64,000 nt of DNA from Phocoena phocoena (lineage: Eukaryota > Chordata > Mammalia > Artiodactyla > Phocoenidae): positions 40,007,124-40,071,123 of the forward strand of contig NC_089226.1 in the NCBI RefSeq assembly GCF_963924675.1. The letters run 5' to 3'. The notes beneath the pieces are model-generated. The model was not told the origin of the DNA and ran no database searches. It saw nothing but the letters and a program-made list of their open reading frames with translations. The position numbers and the translations under genes are program-made. Of the stretch, positions 1 to 45,860 are shown piece after piece. Position 1 is the first letter of the stretch. The number at the start of each line of letters is the position of its first letter.

Positions 1-939
1 ATTAAATCTCTTCTAAAAATTAGGTAGAAATCATTTGTAAACTTGTGGATATCAATAAAGAAATGAAGCCTTTTGTAGTTTTTTTAAGACGTGCTGCTGA
101 TTAACAACATACTTTAGAGATAAAGTGTTTAAATATCTACTATTTACTATACATTATCAATGTTCAGAGAACATACTCTCAAATTTTGCAGGGCTAAATA
201 TTTCAGCTTTACAGTGTACAGTGATTTAAGAAGACTCCAGTCTTTTGAAATAAGAGGTGTCCCAGAAGGTTAAAAAGATATGTACTTAAGGGCTTAAGTT
301 TGATGTTTCTATTGATCAGATAATTAATTTCCAATTAAAGTTCACAAAAACGAATTGCCCTTATTTTAGCATTTATCAAAAACAGGTCATCTGACTGAAG
401 CAGTGCTTCTTCTTAAGAAGTATTGGTCCTTTTAAATACAGAGGCTCATCTCCTTAGAGCTATCGAGTCAGAATTTTCATAGAAAAATATGGCCCTTGTT
501 TACATGTACGCTACCTTGATTTTTATTAACCCCGATTTAATGAGCTTCTGTTTTTCATAGTGAAATTGTGATCACAATGGTGTGTGCTGTTAATTCAGCC
601 TGAAACAGTCATTTGGATATTAAAATGGAGCTCATAGAATACTGTTTTAGGGGGGGAAAATCCATACCAGAGAATATTTTTATGCTATGAATTTTAGCTA
701 GTTACTTACTGATGGTGATTTACTTTAATTGTCCATCCTTATCAATTCCTTGAATTTTTTGGGTGTAGCATTTGTGAGAATGTGGAGTATAGAACCTAGT
801 ACTTTATGTTACTTGAGTTTCATCCATTGTCAGTTTTGTTCTCATGATCCCTTTTTTGTTTAAACATTAATTGCTGAATGGAAACGGTGACCTTTTGTAT
901 ATCTTATCGAAAGCATGAAATTGTTTGTTGTTTTGGCCA

Positions 940-1130
940 GCTCTGCTACTTTAACTACATGTGTGACATCATGCAAATTACTTAATCTCTTATGTTTTGT
1001 TTTCTTGTCTACAAAATCAGGATAATAACTGTGCCTGCCTCACAGGATTGTTGTGAGGGTTAGATGATATGCTGTGTGTAAATGGTCTTAACATAGTGTC
1101 TGGCGTAGTAGAATATAGTAATCATATTTA
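940..1130 (+). repeat. MIR SINE
   Basis: GCTCTGCTACTTTAACTACATG and CAAAATCAGGATAATAACTG plus TTGTTGTGAGGGTTAGA are MIR core and tail words. Confidence 0.6.
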
Positions 1131-1330
1131 TGAAGCAATATTAATTCTCCTGTCTTGAAATTCAAAAAAGATTTCTATTCACTTGTCCTCACCACTTTGT
1201 AAGAGGCACACTGAACTTTGTGCCTCTTTACCCCCTTAGCCATTGCATAAACTTTTCCCTCTGCCTAAAATACTTTTTCTTTTTCCTTTTTTGCTTAGTA
1301 AGTCTTATTCATTCTGCAAGTCTTTTTTTT

Positions 1331-1458
1331 TTTTTTTAATTTATTTGTTTTTATTTTTGGCTGTGCCAGGTCTTAGTCATGGCACGTGGGGTCTTTGTTG
1401 CAGCATGCAGGATCTTCAGTTGCGGCATGCGGACTTCTTAGTTGCAGTGCAAGTCTTG
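1331..1458 (-). repeat. CHR/Bov-type tRNA SINE fragment (antisense, truncated)
   Basis: After a T run (reverse of an A tail), the words TTTTTGGCTGTGCCAGGTCTTAG and GGGGTCTTTGTTGCAGCATGCAGG match the reverse complement of the long CHR SINE 3' part. The tRNA-like end is missing. Confidence 0.55.
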
Positions 1459-2371
1459 AGTCAAATGATAACTGCGTTTGCTATCTGCATGTTATTTTCA
1501 GCCTTCTTTGAGAAGAATTAATTTATTTCTTCTCTGTGTGTCATATTTTCTGTTCTTACCTCTGTTGTAGCACTTACCATCTTGTGTTGTAATCATTTGC
1601 TATTATGGGCGGCATCCTGTCATTTTATCATTGTGTTTTCCACACCAGGTCACACACGTGCTAGACAGTTAATATTCATTTCCCTGACAAAGGTTATGAG
1701 CAGAGCACCTACTGGACCCTATGCTTTTTGACTTCTTGCCCAGTATTCTTTTTATTCCATACCTGCTGTTTTTTGAGACAACCATCCTGCCTAGGAATGA
1801 AGCAAATGTGCTTTAAACCTACTTCCCATTTGTCTCACAGAATATTAAAAAGATTTGTGTTTAATGGCCAAGATTTAATTAATAATTTTTTCTGTTTCAT
1901 CAAGGACATTCTTATGTGAAACTGGCTTTTTGTTTTGTCTTGTTTTGAACTGTGAGTACAAAGTGATGACTCTCAGTAGAGCTCAGAGACACTGCCTTGA
2001 CTCATCCCAAGGAACCGGCAGTTTTACCCACGACTGCTTTTGTATCATCGGTGCAAATGTCAATACGGTGGAAGAGATAAATAACGTCTTAGTATTATTA
2101 TGAAAGTACGTTTGACCTTAAGCCCCCTGAACCAGTATGGGGGACTCCCAGAGATCTGTGGACCACTCTGTGAGAATAGCTTCAAGAGACATACTACTTG
2201 GAGATTTGGAAAAGAAATACAGACTTTGGGGAAATGACTCTAGATATTAGCAAAAATGACACGTTTTTGCCTCAAAATTTACTGGGTTGAGCAAACTGAC
2301 AGTTGATAAAGTTTGGCCATACCTCCTTCACTGACAGCAACCTTCAGTGAGTTTGGACACTTTAACATTAA

Positions 2372-34759
<32,388 letters not shown>

Positions 34760-35444
34760 TATATTTAATGGCAGTTTGAAGTTTTCAAGATTCAGGAAAA
34801 ATCGAAACGTTGCAAACTACGAGTTTACCAGTTGAAGATTTTTTGAGTATCGCTGTTAACTGAAGAATTTGAATGAGTCTTACTTAACAGAGAAACTAAT
34901 GTATAAAAATTTATGTTTTTGAATATCATTTCCTGAACATGACTTCATTATTTGAGAAACTTCCCAGCTCAAGGGCGTATAGAATAGCATTGGTTTTCCT
35001 TATTTTCTAATCTGGTTGTTAACATTACCTGTTCTATAAATGCTCCATAAAACTTAGAATGTTGTTTTTCTGACATACATCAGTATATGTCTTACCGAGT
35101 GAGAGCTTTGCTTAAATATAGTCTTGAGTAAGGACTAAAATAAATCTACCATTGTACATTTCTGCTTTATAATCGAAGACTGTGCCAGTATTTTAAGGTT
35201 ATTATATTTAGCCAAAGTTGAGGAAGAGAGCTCATAGAATCTAGCCCTTTTTATAATTTTCGTAATTTCTAGACATCCTGGATTTCCTGCAGGTAAAACA
35301 ATTTATATGAAACGATTCCTAAGCTCACTGTTACTCAGTATATGTTCTTTTTCTAATGCTTGTGATAGTATCAGCCAGAAACTTTGAATGATTACATATA
35401 CCCTATACTTTGAATAATTAGATATGTTTGTATCAAAAAATAAA
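34760..35444 (+). other. MRE11: MRE11 3' UTR
   Basis: AT-rich, repeat-poor sequence follows the MRE11 stop. It contains AATAAA hexamers at 35139-35144 and 35439-35444, so at least two polyadenylation sites are plausible. The 3' end is inferred from these signals only; longer forms cannot be excluded. Confidence 0.65.
35439..35444 (+). terminator. Probable MRE11 poly(A) signal (AATAAA)
   Basis: A canonical AATAAA lies about 680 nt after the stop codon, followed within 25 nt by a T-rich and GT-containing downstream element (TGTTTTTTATT). An alternative signal lies at 35139-35144. Downstream, a long TC repeat begins at 35549. Confidence 0.55.
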
Positions 35445-35548
35445 GTCTGTCACAATTGTTTTTTATTCCAGTTGTAGCAAAGATTCCAGAGGATTATGTT
35501 CCCATTGAATGGTGGTAATTTTCTCCATTATTTTCTATTATTAATGGT

Positions 35549-35581
<33 letters not shown>

Positions 35582-35615
35582 GTCTCTCTCTCTCTCTCTC
35601 TCTCTCCCCCCCCCC
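35549..35615. repeat. (TC)n microsatellite ending in a C run
   Basis: TC units with two TG interruptions, followed by about 10 C. It starts about 100 bp after the probable MRE11 poly(A) signal. Confidence 0.95.
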
Positions 35616-37617
35616 TCACCTGTTTCTAGGAGGAAAGTGTTAAAATAATTTAACCATATCTTCTTAGAAGCTATTGAAGAGTTTTGTTTTGTTTTGTTTT
35701 AGATAGAGTGGTCACTTGAACCTTATGGTTATATTAGATAAACATTGAAATATAACTTCTGTGGAATATCAGTGCCAAGGTTTCTCATTAATATTTTATC
35801 TTAACATTGAGCATGGGCAATTCCAAAATCTTAGAGAAGCAGCTCCTGTTACATTTTCTTACGTGTATTCGGGGGACCTAAGGATTTGACCTCTTCAGAT
35901 TTAAGTTCAATAATCCCATTCTCCTTTTTAAGACTCTGTTTAAAGACTCCCTGAGAGTATTCCTTCTTTTCATCTAACAGTGCAGCTATATATTCAAGAC
36001 TCCTTAAGGAAGTTATAGATCTTGGTGGTACAACAGCCTGACATTTCTTTATATGTAGAAACAAACGCTAGACTGAGTGATGTTCCTGATTATTGGCATA
36101 TTCATACCTAGAATGTGTCAAACTATAAAAGACAGCATTTGCTTAGTGGCTGCCTCTATATCATAGCCCTTTTAATGGGTCTAAGTCAAGAATTGCGATT
36201 AGCCGTAGTTTCTTTAAAAATGTTTTCTGTGCCTCACTTGAGCATAAGGATTATTTTAGCAGGTTGCATTAACTCAGCAGAAGGCCTTGTCCTGTGAAAG
36301 ATTCTCAGACACATCTGCTCCCATCTTTAATATTCCCAGTATTTGAATGAAGCAAAGATGAAATCATGAGTAAGAGTTGCTCTCCATGGTGGGATGGAAG
36401 CTGGTTTGGGTGGCTGTCTGGGAAGACTCAGCCAATGGCTCTTCTCACCTGCCAGTGAGATGTCACCTGCTGGGGTGAGGGTCATAGTGAGGGAGATGGT
36501 CACTAATGCGTCCTGACAGGTTCCTGAGAAAAAAAGAGTAAGGCTTTCTCCCTTTCTACAAACTGCTCTACGGTATGAAAGAGGTTCTAAATGTGATTCT
36601 GTTAGCTCCTAGGAGAAGTGATTCCATGGCAGTGAGAGAGGGTGAAACTCTCAGCCAATTCAGGTCATTTTGCGAATAACGTGTGTCACCTCCTGGAAAT
36701 ACAGTAAATAGGAAAGAAAAACCTTTTTGATGAATATTGCTGCATAGTTAAATATGCCACATATCCTTGATATTCTGTATTGATGCAGTGAAGTCTAGGG
36801 TTTTTTGGACAGTTCTCAGACATGTTGGGATAGGTGTGTAGCGGTGATTTCCAGATGACTGCAGAGCCCCTACAGTTCCTCGAGGCTGAGACAGGGCCTC
36901 AGTGAAAACGTTCTGAGGGAAAAAAATCCTTCCATCGTTTACCAAAGAATATCCCTCTTTCTGACATTTTGTTGTGTATCAAAAATACAATAGTGCGTTT
37001 ACAATTCTAGGAAATAAAACTGGTACTTAGAAAAATTCAAGCATTTAGGCATACGACTTTCAATTTGGGTACAAATTGGACATTTTTCCCCTAAACTTTT
37101 AAAATTATGACCTGCAATAACAGAAAAGTCATGTGCTTTAACAAATAATGATAAAGTGAGCCTCATGGCATTCTCTATACAGGTCAGGAAATAGAACTTG
37201 ACCAATGCCTCAGAAGCCCACCAGTGTTCTCTCCTGGAAACACGCCTTGACTCCTGCAATTCAGAAGTTCTTACTTTTGCCACAAGGTGGTGCTTCCAAA
37301 TCTAAACTTAAGACAGTGTAGTTTTGCAGTAAATTTGGAACCTGTGCATACTAAACTATGCTAAAACTAAGCTAAATTAGAAAGTTAGCTTTCTAATTTT
37401 ATGTGTAAATTGTTTGACATATTTCACCTGGCTCAGCCTGTTGAAATTGCCAGGAAATTGCCCGTAAAATTGATAAATTTTACATGTAAAGGGTCAAGAA
37501 GAAAACGTTTTATGTTTTAATAAACAAAGAGGAAAAACTCTTTATTAGAAAAATGGAATAAAAAAGTCTCCCATTGTAAAAGTTTTCTGTTGAAATGTAC
37601 TATATTTAAAAATAGCG
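35616..37617. other. Intergenic sequence downstream of MRE11
   Basis: AT-rich, with no convincing coding region or repeat recognised. It could include an extended 3' UTR. Confidence 0.6.
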
Positions 37618-37952
37618 GGACTTCCCTGGTGGCACAGTGGTTAAGAATACGCCTGCCCATGAAGGGGACATGGGTTCGATCCCTGGTCCACTCTCTTCCG
37701 CCTCTCTTCTGCGAAGATCCCACATACTGCGGGGCAACGAAGCCCGTGTGCCACAACTACTGAGCCCACGTGCCACAACTGAAGCCCGCAGTGCCTAGAG
37801 CCTGTGCTCCGCAACAAGAGAAGCCACTGCAGTGAGAAGCCCTCGCACCACAGCGAAGAGTAGCCCCCGCTCCACACAACTAGAGAAAGCCCACGCACAG
37901 CAACGAAGACCCAACATGGCCAAAAATAAATTAATTAATTAAATTTAATAAA
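37618..37952 (+). repeat. CHR-1-type SINE, long form
   Basis: Runs from GGGACTTCCCTGGTGGCACAGT through GACATGGGTTCGATCCC to GGCCAAAAATAAATTAATT. Confidence 0.88.
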
Positions 37953-39249
37953 AATAACTATCCCCCAATGTAACCTGATGTCCTCTTTTGTATCTCATAC
38001 ATTTAATTCACAGTATTTTGTGGCTTTTTAAAGCTAACTACCATTAAGGTTATTATAAAAGATTTTATAGAATGAAGAGTTGGTTTTTTGAGTCCAAAGA
38101 GCTTCCATATTTTGAATGAGAAATGTCCATATTTCATCATTTGCTTATCTCATTTTCTGTTAATAGTCTGAACTTAATGTTTAATAGCTAGGTCTGAAAA
38201 TACTAGTGATTTAGCTTAGCCTCTTAAGAAGTCAGTTCACGTAGCTTGCTATTGCCATGACTGATAACTAGATCTGATTTTAGCTGTTTAAATCGTAAAG
38301 GAAATGCATATTTATTCTTCAAAATTCAGACATTGAAATTTTATCAAAACGTGTGTATTTCCCTATAATCCTCTCCCCAGACACAACCTCTCAACAATGA
38401 TGTATATATTTCTCCAGTTATTTTCGGCATGACTACTAACAAAAATTGTTGAATTAGAACCCCAAATTGTATAGTCAAATATTTTAGTCTTTGTATCAAG
38501 GTATATGTTCACCTTGATACTTTTCTTGACATCCTGATTTTTCCATATCTTCTTTATCAAACTCTTTTATTTAAACCATCATTGCCTGTTTTAAGAGGTG
38601 ATTGTACTGCTTTCTGATGTGTAATTTAAATGTTATCACTCAATAATAATTTGGGTCAAATAAAAGAATATTTAATCTGTGTGCCTTGATGTCGTAAGTG
38701 GTAAAGTGAGATTCAAAGGGCTCTTGGCTGGTGATTGCACGTAATAGTTGATTAAATGAAAGAAGCACAATGGATATTAGGCTGGTTGGCCCAGGCCACG
38801 CTCTCTTCTGCCTGTCAGAGCCGCTAGGCAGTGCTGATGGTTCACGCACAGCTACCTAACACTAGTGCTTGAGTACCCTTGACCACAGTGCCTGTTTTAA
38901 TTTCAAGAGTTTCATGTTTGTCTTGTTTAATAATCAGTATTTTCTCCACTGTAAGCTTATAAAACTAACTTCAGCCTACCTATGATTGCATTTGAACTGA
39001 TTGCGGGGTGTATCTGGACTTTGCGCAAATGCTGCTAGAGGCAAAAAGCCACTGCCTAATGGAATAAGAGGTGCAATTGCACATCTGTTGGTTTTTTGTG
39101 GGGTTTTTTTTTTTTGTCTGTTGGTCTTAATAGTCCGGAAATAGGACTTGTGAAATGACGTCTATCCATTCATCATAGACATATCTGAAAACGCCCAGTG
39201 GTTGATCATCCCAGTCTTGATTTCTGAACTTTTTAGTAGTGCTTTAAAA
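37953..39249. other. Intergenic, no recognised feature
   Basis: AT-rich unique-looking DNA between a CHR SINE and the large antisense L1. Only short chance open frames occur. Confidence 0.6.
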
Positions 39250-42200
39250 CCAGGTCATGTTTTTTAAACTTTTAATTTTGAAATAATAACAAATTTATGG
39301 AAAATGTGTAAGAATAATAGAGTACTTTTTACCTTTTACGCAGAGTCACCAATTTTTAACATTTCATCATTTAAAAAGTTATTCTCTGTGTATGTTCCAC
39401 ACATATATATTCATATACAAGCAGGAACATGCACACTTACATAGACTTTTTTTTCAATCTTTTGAGAGTAGGTTGCAAGGGGTAATGCTCCTTTACCCCT
39501 TATTATTTTCTCCAATGTATATTCATGTGTCCTCAAATCTTACTCCCTTCCCTGTTGCCCCATCCCCTTCTCCTCTTTCTGCTCTATCCATTGTAGGTAA
39601 ACAGTTTCATTCTTGTTTATCCTTTCTGCATTTCTTTTTGCTAAAAGTGGATATGTGTATTTTTAATTTCCCCATTTTTCTTATACAAAAATTTGTACGC
39701 TATATATATTCTCACTCTGAACAATATATCCTAGAAATTATTCCCTACAATTTTATACAGGTCTTTTCTGTTTTTCATAGCTACACAGTCCTCCATTGAA
39801 TTTAAATACCATGGTTTATTCTATCATTCTCCTACATATGGGTATTTAAGTAGTTCCAATATTTACAATATATAAATAATGCTGCAATATTAACCTTATT
39901 AGTATTTTCATATTTTTGGAAGTTTATCTTCAGAGTAAATTCCTAGAAGGTGGGATTGCTTGGTAAAAGGGTGAATGCATATGTAGTTTTGCTAAATACT
40001 GCCAAATTCCCTCCAGAGAGTTTGCATCGTTTTGTATTTCTGCCAACAATGTGTAAGACTGCCTATTTCTCCATATCCTCACCATCAGAATTTATTGTCA
40101 AGCTTTTGATTTTTTGCCAATCTAGTGGATGATAATCTCCGTGTAGTTTTAGTTTTCATTTCTGTTATGAATGAAGTTGAACTTGTATGTGTAAGGGCCA
40201 TTTTTGGTGCATTGCTTGTTCGTGTATTTTGTCCATTTTTCTAGGATTTTTAGTTCCTTCCCCTCAAATTAATTTTTTAAAAACTTTTATATTAAGGATA
40301 TTGACCCTTTGTCTATAATGTATTGCAAAATTTGTTTTCTTGCTCTCCTTTTGTGCTCTTATAGTTTCATTTCTTTCACATTTACATCTCTGATCCATTT
40401 AGAGTTTACTCGTGTAAAGTTGTGAGAAATGGATTTAATTTTATCTTTTACAAATGACTATCCAGTTGTCTGTGCATCATTTATTAAAGCGGCCTCTTTG
40501 CCCCATCAGTGTGCTAGATTTTCATATGTAGTGTGGTCTATTTCTGGACTTTCTATTCCATTCCATTAGTCTGTCTCTTCATGCATTGATAGCACGAAGT
40601 TTAAATATGAAGGCTGTGTAGTATGGTATAATGTCTGATAGGGCTAATCACCCCTCATAGCTTTTCATTTTCAATGTTTTCTTAGCTATCCTTTTATGTT
40701 TGTTTTTCCAAATGAACTTAAGTATCAATTTTGCAGCTTCAGCAACAAAAAACTTTTTGTTTTTTTTTTTGGAGGAATTGCATTAAATTTATAAATTAGG
40801 AAGAACTGACTGGATGTCAAGTCTACTTTATATGTTTCAGAAATGTTCTAAATGTTCTTCATAGAGGTTTTGAACACTACTAAAATTTAATCTTAAATAT
40901 TGTCTTTTGTGCTGCTATTGTGATTGTAGTTTTTCTCTTCCATTATATCTTTTTTAAAAAATTTTATTAATTTTATTTATTTTTGGCTGCATTGAGTCCT
41001 TATTGCTGTGCGCGGGCTTTCTCTAATTGCAACAAGCAGGGGCTACTCTTCGTTGCGGTGGCTTCTCTTGTTGTGGAGCATGGGCTCTAGGCACGCAGGT
41101 TTCAGTAGTTGTGGCATTCAGGCTCAGTAGTTGTGGCTTGTGGACTCTAGAGTGGGTTCAGTAGTTGTGGTGCATGGGCTTAGTTGCTCCACAGCATGTG
41201 GGATCTTCCCCGAACAGGGCTGGAAACTGTGTCCCCTGCATTGGCAGGAGGATTCTTAACCACTGTGCCACTAAGGAAGCCCTTCCATTATATCTTATAA
41301 CTGGTTATTTTTATATATGAAAGCTATTCGTTTTTGCATGATAATTTTATATCCTGCTAACTTGCTGAATTCTGTCATTTAAATTTGTTTTATCTTTGAT
41401 GCGCTAGGATTTTCCAGGTGTAATTTTATGTGACCCACCAATAAAGATATTTTTGCTTCTTGTTTCAATTCTTATGCCTTTAATTTTTTCTCTTATCTTA
41501 GTGCATTGGCCTCCACCTCCATGTTAATATATCAAAAAAACTGGCAAAGTGCAGACAGGGAATGTAAAGTTTTTTCTATACACTTTGGTGGAATGTTACC
41601 AAAGTTAAAAAACTGTAACTAGAAATAGCTCGGAAAATTCTTCTCCAGGCAAATTTTATATATTTACCAAATAATAACTTCATTCAAATGGAATTATATG
41701 ATGTGTACCTTATTGTGTATGACTTCTTTCTCACAGTGTGATGTCTGAGATCATTCATGTTGTATCATGACTCTGTACTTTTTCATTGCTTATAGCAGTT
41801 TCCACTCTCACCAGTCCATATCCTTGCAAAATATTTGGTATTTTCAGTCTTTTTAATTTTAGTCATACTGATGGATATGTAATAGTATCTTCTTGTGGTT
41901 TTATTTTCATTTCTCTGATGACTAATGATGTTAAGGAACATTTCGTATTTTTTGTGCAAATTTTGATGTCATCTTTTGGGATATATGTATTCAGATATTT
42001 TGCCCATTTTTGAATGGGTTGTCTGCCTTTTTCTTACTGATTTCTGGGAGATATATTTTATACAATTCCTTTGTTGAGTATATGTATTGCAAAATCTTCT
42101 CCAGTGGCTTACCTTTTTGTTCTGTAAATGATGTGTTGTTGAACAGAAGTTTTTAATTTCAACAAAGGTCAATTTGTCAATGATTAATGTTTCTGTGTTC

Positions 42201-42690
42201 TGTTTGAGAAAACCATGCTCTATCCTAAGATCATAAAGAGATTCTTCTGTGTTATGTCCCAGAAGCTTATCTGATTTGCCTTTCACATTTAACTCTGCAG
42301 TCCAGCTGGGAGTTGATTTTTATGTGTGGTCTGAGATAGGAATCATGTTTCATTCTATTCCACATGGAGATGCACTGGCCTCAGCACCATTTGTTGAAAT
42401 GACAGTCCCTTACCCCTGCTCCGCAGAGCTATCTTAGTCATTAATTAACAGACCATATATATACAGATCAATTTCTGAAATCTTTATTCTGTTCCATTGC
42501 TCTATTTGGAATTAATTGCTATAGTTTTTTAATGAGTTTTATAATAAGAACAAGTCTTCCATCTTTGTTTTTTTCCCCAAGGTTTTCTTGGTAATTCTTG
42601 GCTCTAAAAATTTTCAAGTAAATTTTGTAATTATATATACTGCTTGTGAGCTAATATAAGGTCTTAACAAAAATACCTGTGTGGTTTCAG
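39250..42690 (-). mobile_element. Large antisense old L1, interrupted by a CHR-1 SINE
   Basis: About 3.4 kb of T-rich strand with reverse L1 words (AGGTGGGATTGCTTGGT; TATGAAGGCTGTGTAGTATG; TCTATTTGGAATTAATTGC). It may be two or more fragments. All frames are broken. The SINE at 40958-41282 is inserted in it. Confidence 0.6.
40958..41282 (-). repeat. CHR-1-type SINE within antisense L1
   Basis: Antisense copy from AAATTTTATTAATTTTATTT and GGCTGCATTGAGTCC to CCACTAAGGAAGCCC. It interrupts L1 sequence on both sides. Confidence 0.85.
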
Positions 42691-42782
42691 TTTGGTTAAA
42701 TTTTTTTTTTATTGAAGTATAGTTGATTTACAGTGCTGTGTTAATTTCTGTTGTACAGCAAAGTGATTCAGCTATGTATGCG

Positions 42783-42786
<4 letters not shown>

Positions 42787-42814
<28 letters not shown>
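42787..42814. repeat. (TA)n microsatellite
   Basis: About 14 TA units inside an antisense L1 3' end. Confidence 0.95.
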
Positions 42815-42819
<5 letters not shown>

Positions 42820-43168
42820 TTTTTTAATATAAATTTATTTATTTTTGGCTGTGTTGGGTCTTTGTTGCTGTGCGTGGGCTTTCTCTAGTTGCAGCAAGTG
42901 AGGACTACTCTTCATTGCGGTGCGTGGGCCTCTCATTGTGGTGGCTTCTCTCGTTGCGGAGCACGGGCTCTAGGCATGGAGGTTTCAGTAGTTGTGGCAT
43001 GCGGGCTCAGTAGTTGTGGCTCACGGGCTCTAGAGTGCAGGCTCAGTAGTTGTGGCACACAGGCTTAGTTGCTCCACGGCATGAGGGATCTTCCTGGACC
43101 AGGGCTCAAACCCGTGTCCCCTGCGTTGGCAGGCGGATTCTTAACCACTGTGCCACCAGGGAAGTCTC
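42820..43168 (-). repeat. CHR-1-type SINE nested in L1 3' UTR
   Basis: Antisense copy from TTTTTTAATATAAATTTATT and GGCTGTGTTGGGTC to CCACCAGGGAAGTC. It divides an antisense L1 3' end (42695-42812 and 43170-43250). Confidence 0.88.
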
Positions 43169-43250
43169 TACATTCTTTTTTAATATTTTTTTCCATTATG
43201 GTTTATCTCAGGATATTGAATATAGTTCCCTGTGCTATATAGTTGGTTAT

Positions 43251-44820
43251 AATTCTTAACTGTTGTCAATTGCAGTTGATTTAATTTAAACCTTGATCTT
43301 ATTCCCAGGCTTGGCTAGATATTTCCTTTGATAATCAAACCGATTTTGGTTGCCAAAGCTAAAGTTTGCTGGCTGAGATTAGGAAAATACCCTGTTCTTG
43401 CTGGTATCTTCCTGTTTCCTACCTGAAACGTTATCAACCTCATTTACCTGGCCTAATGTGCCTTTGCCCATTGGTGGCATAGCCCAGTCAAGAGAGGGTA
43501 ATAATGTTTCTTATGCCCCCACCTCACCCACCTTCTTTTCCTCCAACTTGTTTAAAGCATGTGCTGTTTTTCCCTCCTCTCCTGAAACGCTTCCTACACT
43601 TACAAAACAGTCAATCCGGGCTTTCTTCCAGTTCTGATCTTCACTACCCAACCCCCTCTGCCACTCCACCCACTAGTTTCCTTCCATCTTCATTTCCACC
43701 TCCTAATACGCATCTCCTCATATTCTGCAGGGGTCCCTTCTCCTCATCAGATGCAGCAGGTGCTACTAAGGGAATGAGGAAAGGAGGAAAATGAGGCAGA
43801 GAACTGTTCATTGAGTTGCTCTTGCATGCCAGGCCCAGGTGTATATACACATTGTCATTATTTAATTCTCATAACACTACATAGTAGGCGTTATTACCCT
43901 TTTTTAAATAGCTGAAAATCACACAACTAATAAATGTAGGGCTGAGATTTAAATCTAATTCTATCTGAATCCAAATCTCATTCTTTCCACATGACCACAC
44001 TGCCTTCCATGAACTGAGGCATGTTCTGACTTGCAGCTTAAAACAGTCTCAAATCCTAATGCATCTTTGAACAGAGACTATACAGAAAAGAAGGGCAAAG
44101 TCCAAAGCAGAATGTGAGCTAGATCTCAAGTTGGTGACTGGCCCAGATGGGGTGAACACCCAGAGGAGAGCTTTCCCTTGGAGAGAGACATTTCAGGTGG
44201 TTACAGGGATTCATATTAAACAATGAGCAGTAAATATGGGTGACTCACTGACCAAGTTCTTATGAATATTGAAAAGTAAATGGTTTCCAGTTGGTCCAGA
44301 TAAAATCTGTAATAGATGATAGACAGACAGACAGAGAATGGGTGACCACTGGGATTCTCAGGATTGATTCAGTTAGGTTTAATGTGTCCATCAACTAAAA
44401 ACTTGTTTAATAGTAATTTCCCACAGGAGGTTTTTCTATTTTGGGGTTTTTTTCTCCAAATCATATTTATTATTTTTTCTCTGATTATTTAAAAAAACTA
44501 TAGGAAAACTAAAAAGTACTAAACAACACAAAGAAAAAAATATATATATAATTAATATAGTAAATGTATATGTATTTGTGAATATAGCTGCTTTGTTTCT
44601 TTAAGATAAATTCTTAGACGTGAACTTTTTGGACGTCAAGTGTGGGTCATATTTTAAACACTTGGTAAAAACCTACAAATTCCCTTGTTGAATGGCCAGA
44701 GGACATGAATTTTAAAATGACAGACTGGAAATGCAAATAGCTAATAAGCCCAGGACTTTATTAGTAATTAAATTAACTTAAGGGACATATCATTTTTAAC
44801 TATTGAAATAGAAGCTTTTC
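43251..44820. other. Intergenic, mostly unassigned
   Basis: Contains a MIR (43805-43990) and a short GACA run (44324-44335). The C-rich stretch 43500-43790 gives chance frames rich in Pro and Ser with no recognisable domain. Confidence 0.6.
43805..43990 (-). repeat. MIR SINE
   Basis: GAGTTGCTCTTGCATGCCAGG, TAATTCTCATAACACTACAT and the end of a reverse MIR. Confidence 0.55.
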
Positions 44821-44830
44821 ATTCATGCGA

Positions 44831-45860
44831 TTTTTTTTTTTTTTTTTACTTCAGAACAGGTTTAATTACTCCAGTTAAGGATAGAGAGATAGCACCTAGA
44901 GTAGTGCTCCCAGCCTTGAGGTTTCAGTAGAACACTGACTTTCATTAAGGAAAATAGACCAAATATTGCTAATACAGAGCCACTGCGTTTCTCAGGCACG
45001 TCAATTAGGAAAGCTCCTCCTTGAAAACGGATGAATAGTTCTCAGAGAAAGGAGGAGCCATTATTCCTCCGAACCACCCATGGACATTCCAGAGAAGAGG
45101 CAGATAGAGAGTTAGATTCTAGAAGAGATGGCAGCAAGGAGCTAGGCCCTTATGCAGGTGGCGGTGGCCAGCAGAGATGGTGCAATGAGCCCCAGGCCTC
45201 CCTGGTCCTAGGAGAACACTCTGGACCAGAGGTCTGTGAGAAGAGGCCAGGTAATGCCACCAGTCTTCACAGACAGACAGCCCTCCTCTGGACTGTAGTG
45301 TAGCTAAGGCTCCTCTTCCTCATACCAGCACTGTTCACTGAAGTCAAGGGAAAAGGCTGCAAACTCTCTAGTGGCTGAAACCACAGTCTGAGCCATGGGT
45401 TGTGTTACAGGTGTTGGTGAGGCCAAAACTCCCACGAACTGAATCTGGGGCCACGTGGCATGCTCAAAACGCTCTGGTGGGTCCCGTCCCTCTGGGTCCT
45501 CCAGATCTGGATGGCATCCTTGTGGGGGGAGGATTTAGGCTCAGACTGGCCCACTGGCCATGAACTCCACCAGCTGCTGAGAGAAGAAATGCCCTCCACG
45601 TTCTTGGTACAACTTCTGGCAATCTTCGCTTCTCCACAGAAATTCTCTCATTTGTACAGCGAGGAACTTGTTGCTCTGAATCGGCTGATGAGCAGCCTCC
45701 AGAATCAGTGGGTGAACACCTGCAGGCTTGAGCGGGGCCAGAGTGAGGTGGAGAGCATGAGGGCTCCGCAAGATCGAGGTCATCTGTCTCCTGCCATCAG
45801 AGAGCCTGATAAGAGACCCATCAGGGCTGCACTCCCCACCCTTCCTACTCTGGAGCCCTC
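44831..45860 (-). pseudogene. NME6 processed pseudogene (retrocopy with poly(A) tail and target-site duplications)
   Basis: Read on the - strand, a start near 45783 opens a reading similar to human NME6, a nucleoside-diphosphate-kinase-family protein: MTSILRSPHALHLTLAP, then LILEAAHQPIQSNKFL, MREFLWRSEDC and QQLVEFMASGP. After in-frame stops and a frame change, HKDAIQIWRT follows, then HGSD, FSEQCWYEEEEP and the tail. No introns are present. The 3' end has an ATTAAA signal just before a 17-nt A tail (T run at 44831-44847). Near-identical 10-bp flanks at 44821-44830 and 45861-45870 (one mismatch) are target-site duplications. It is a dead L1-mediated retrocopy. No kinase activity is expected. 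Confidence 0.85.

Larger units (their letters stand above)
42695..43250 (-). mobile_element. Antisense L1 3' end with nested CHR-1 SINE and TA microsatellite
   Basis: TTTATTGAAGTATAGTTGAT at 42708 starts the reverse L1 end. It resumes after the SINE with TTCCATTATGGTTTATCTCAGG. A TA run lies at 42787-42814. Confidence 0.7.

Noticed and set aside
43504..43794. Pro/Ser-rich 96-codon frame
   Set aside because: C-rich composition, no domain, no splice or start context, no homology I recognise.
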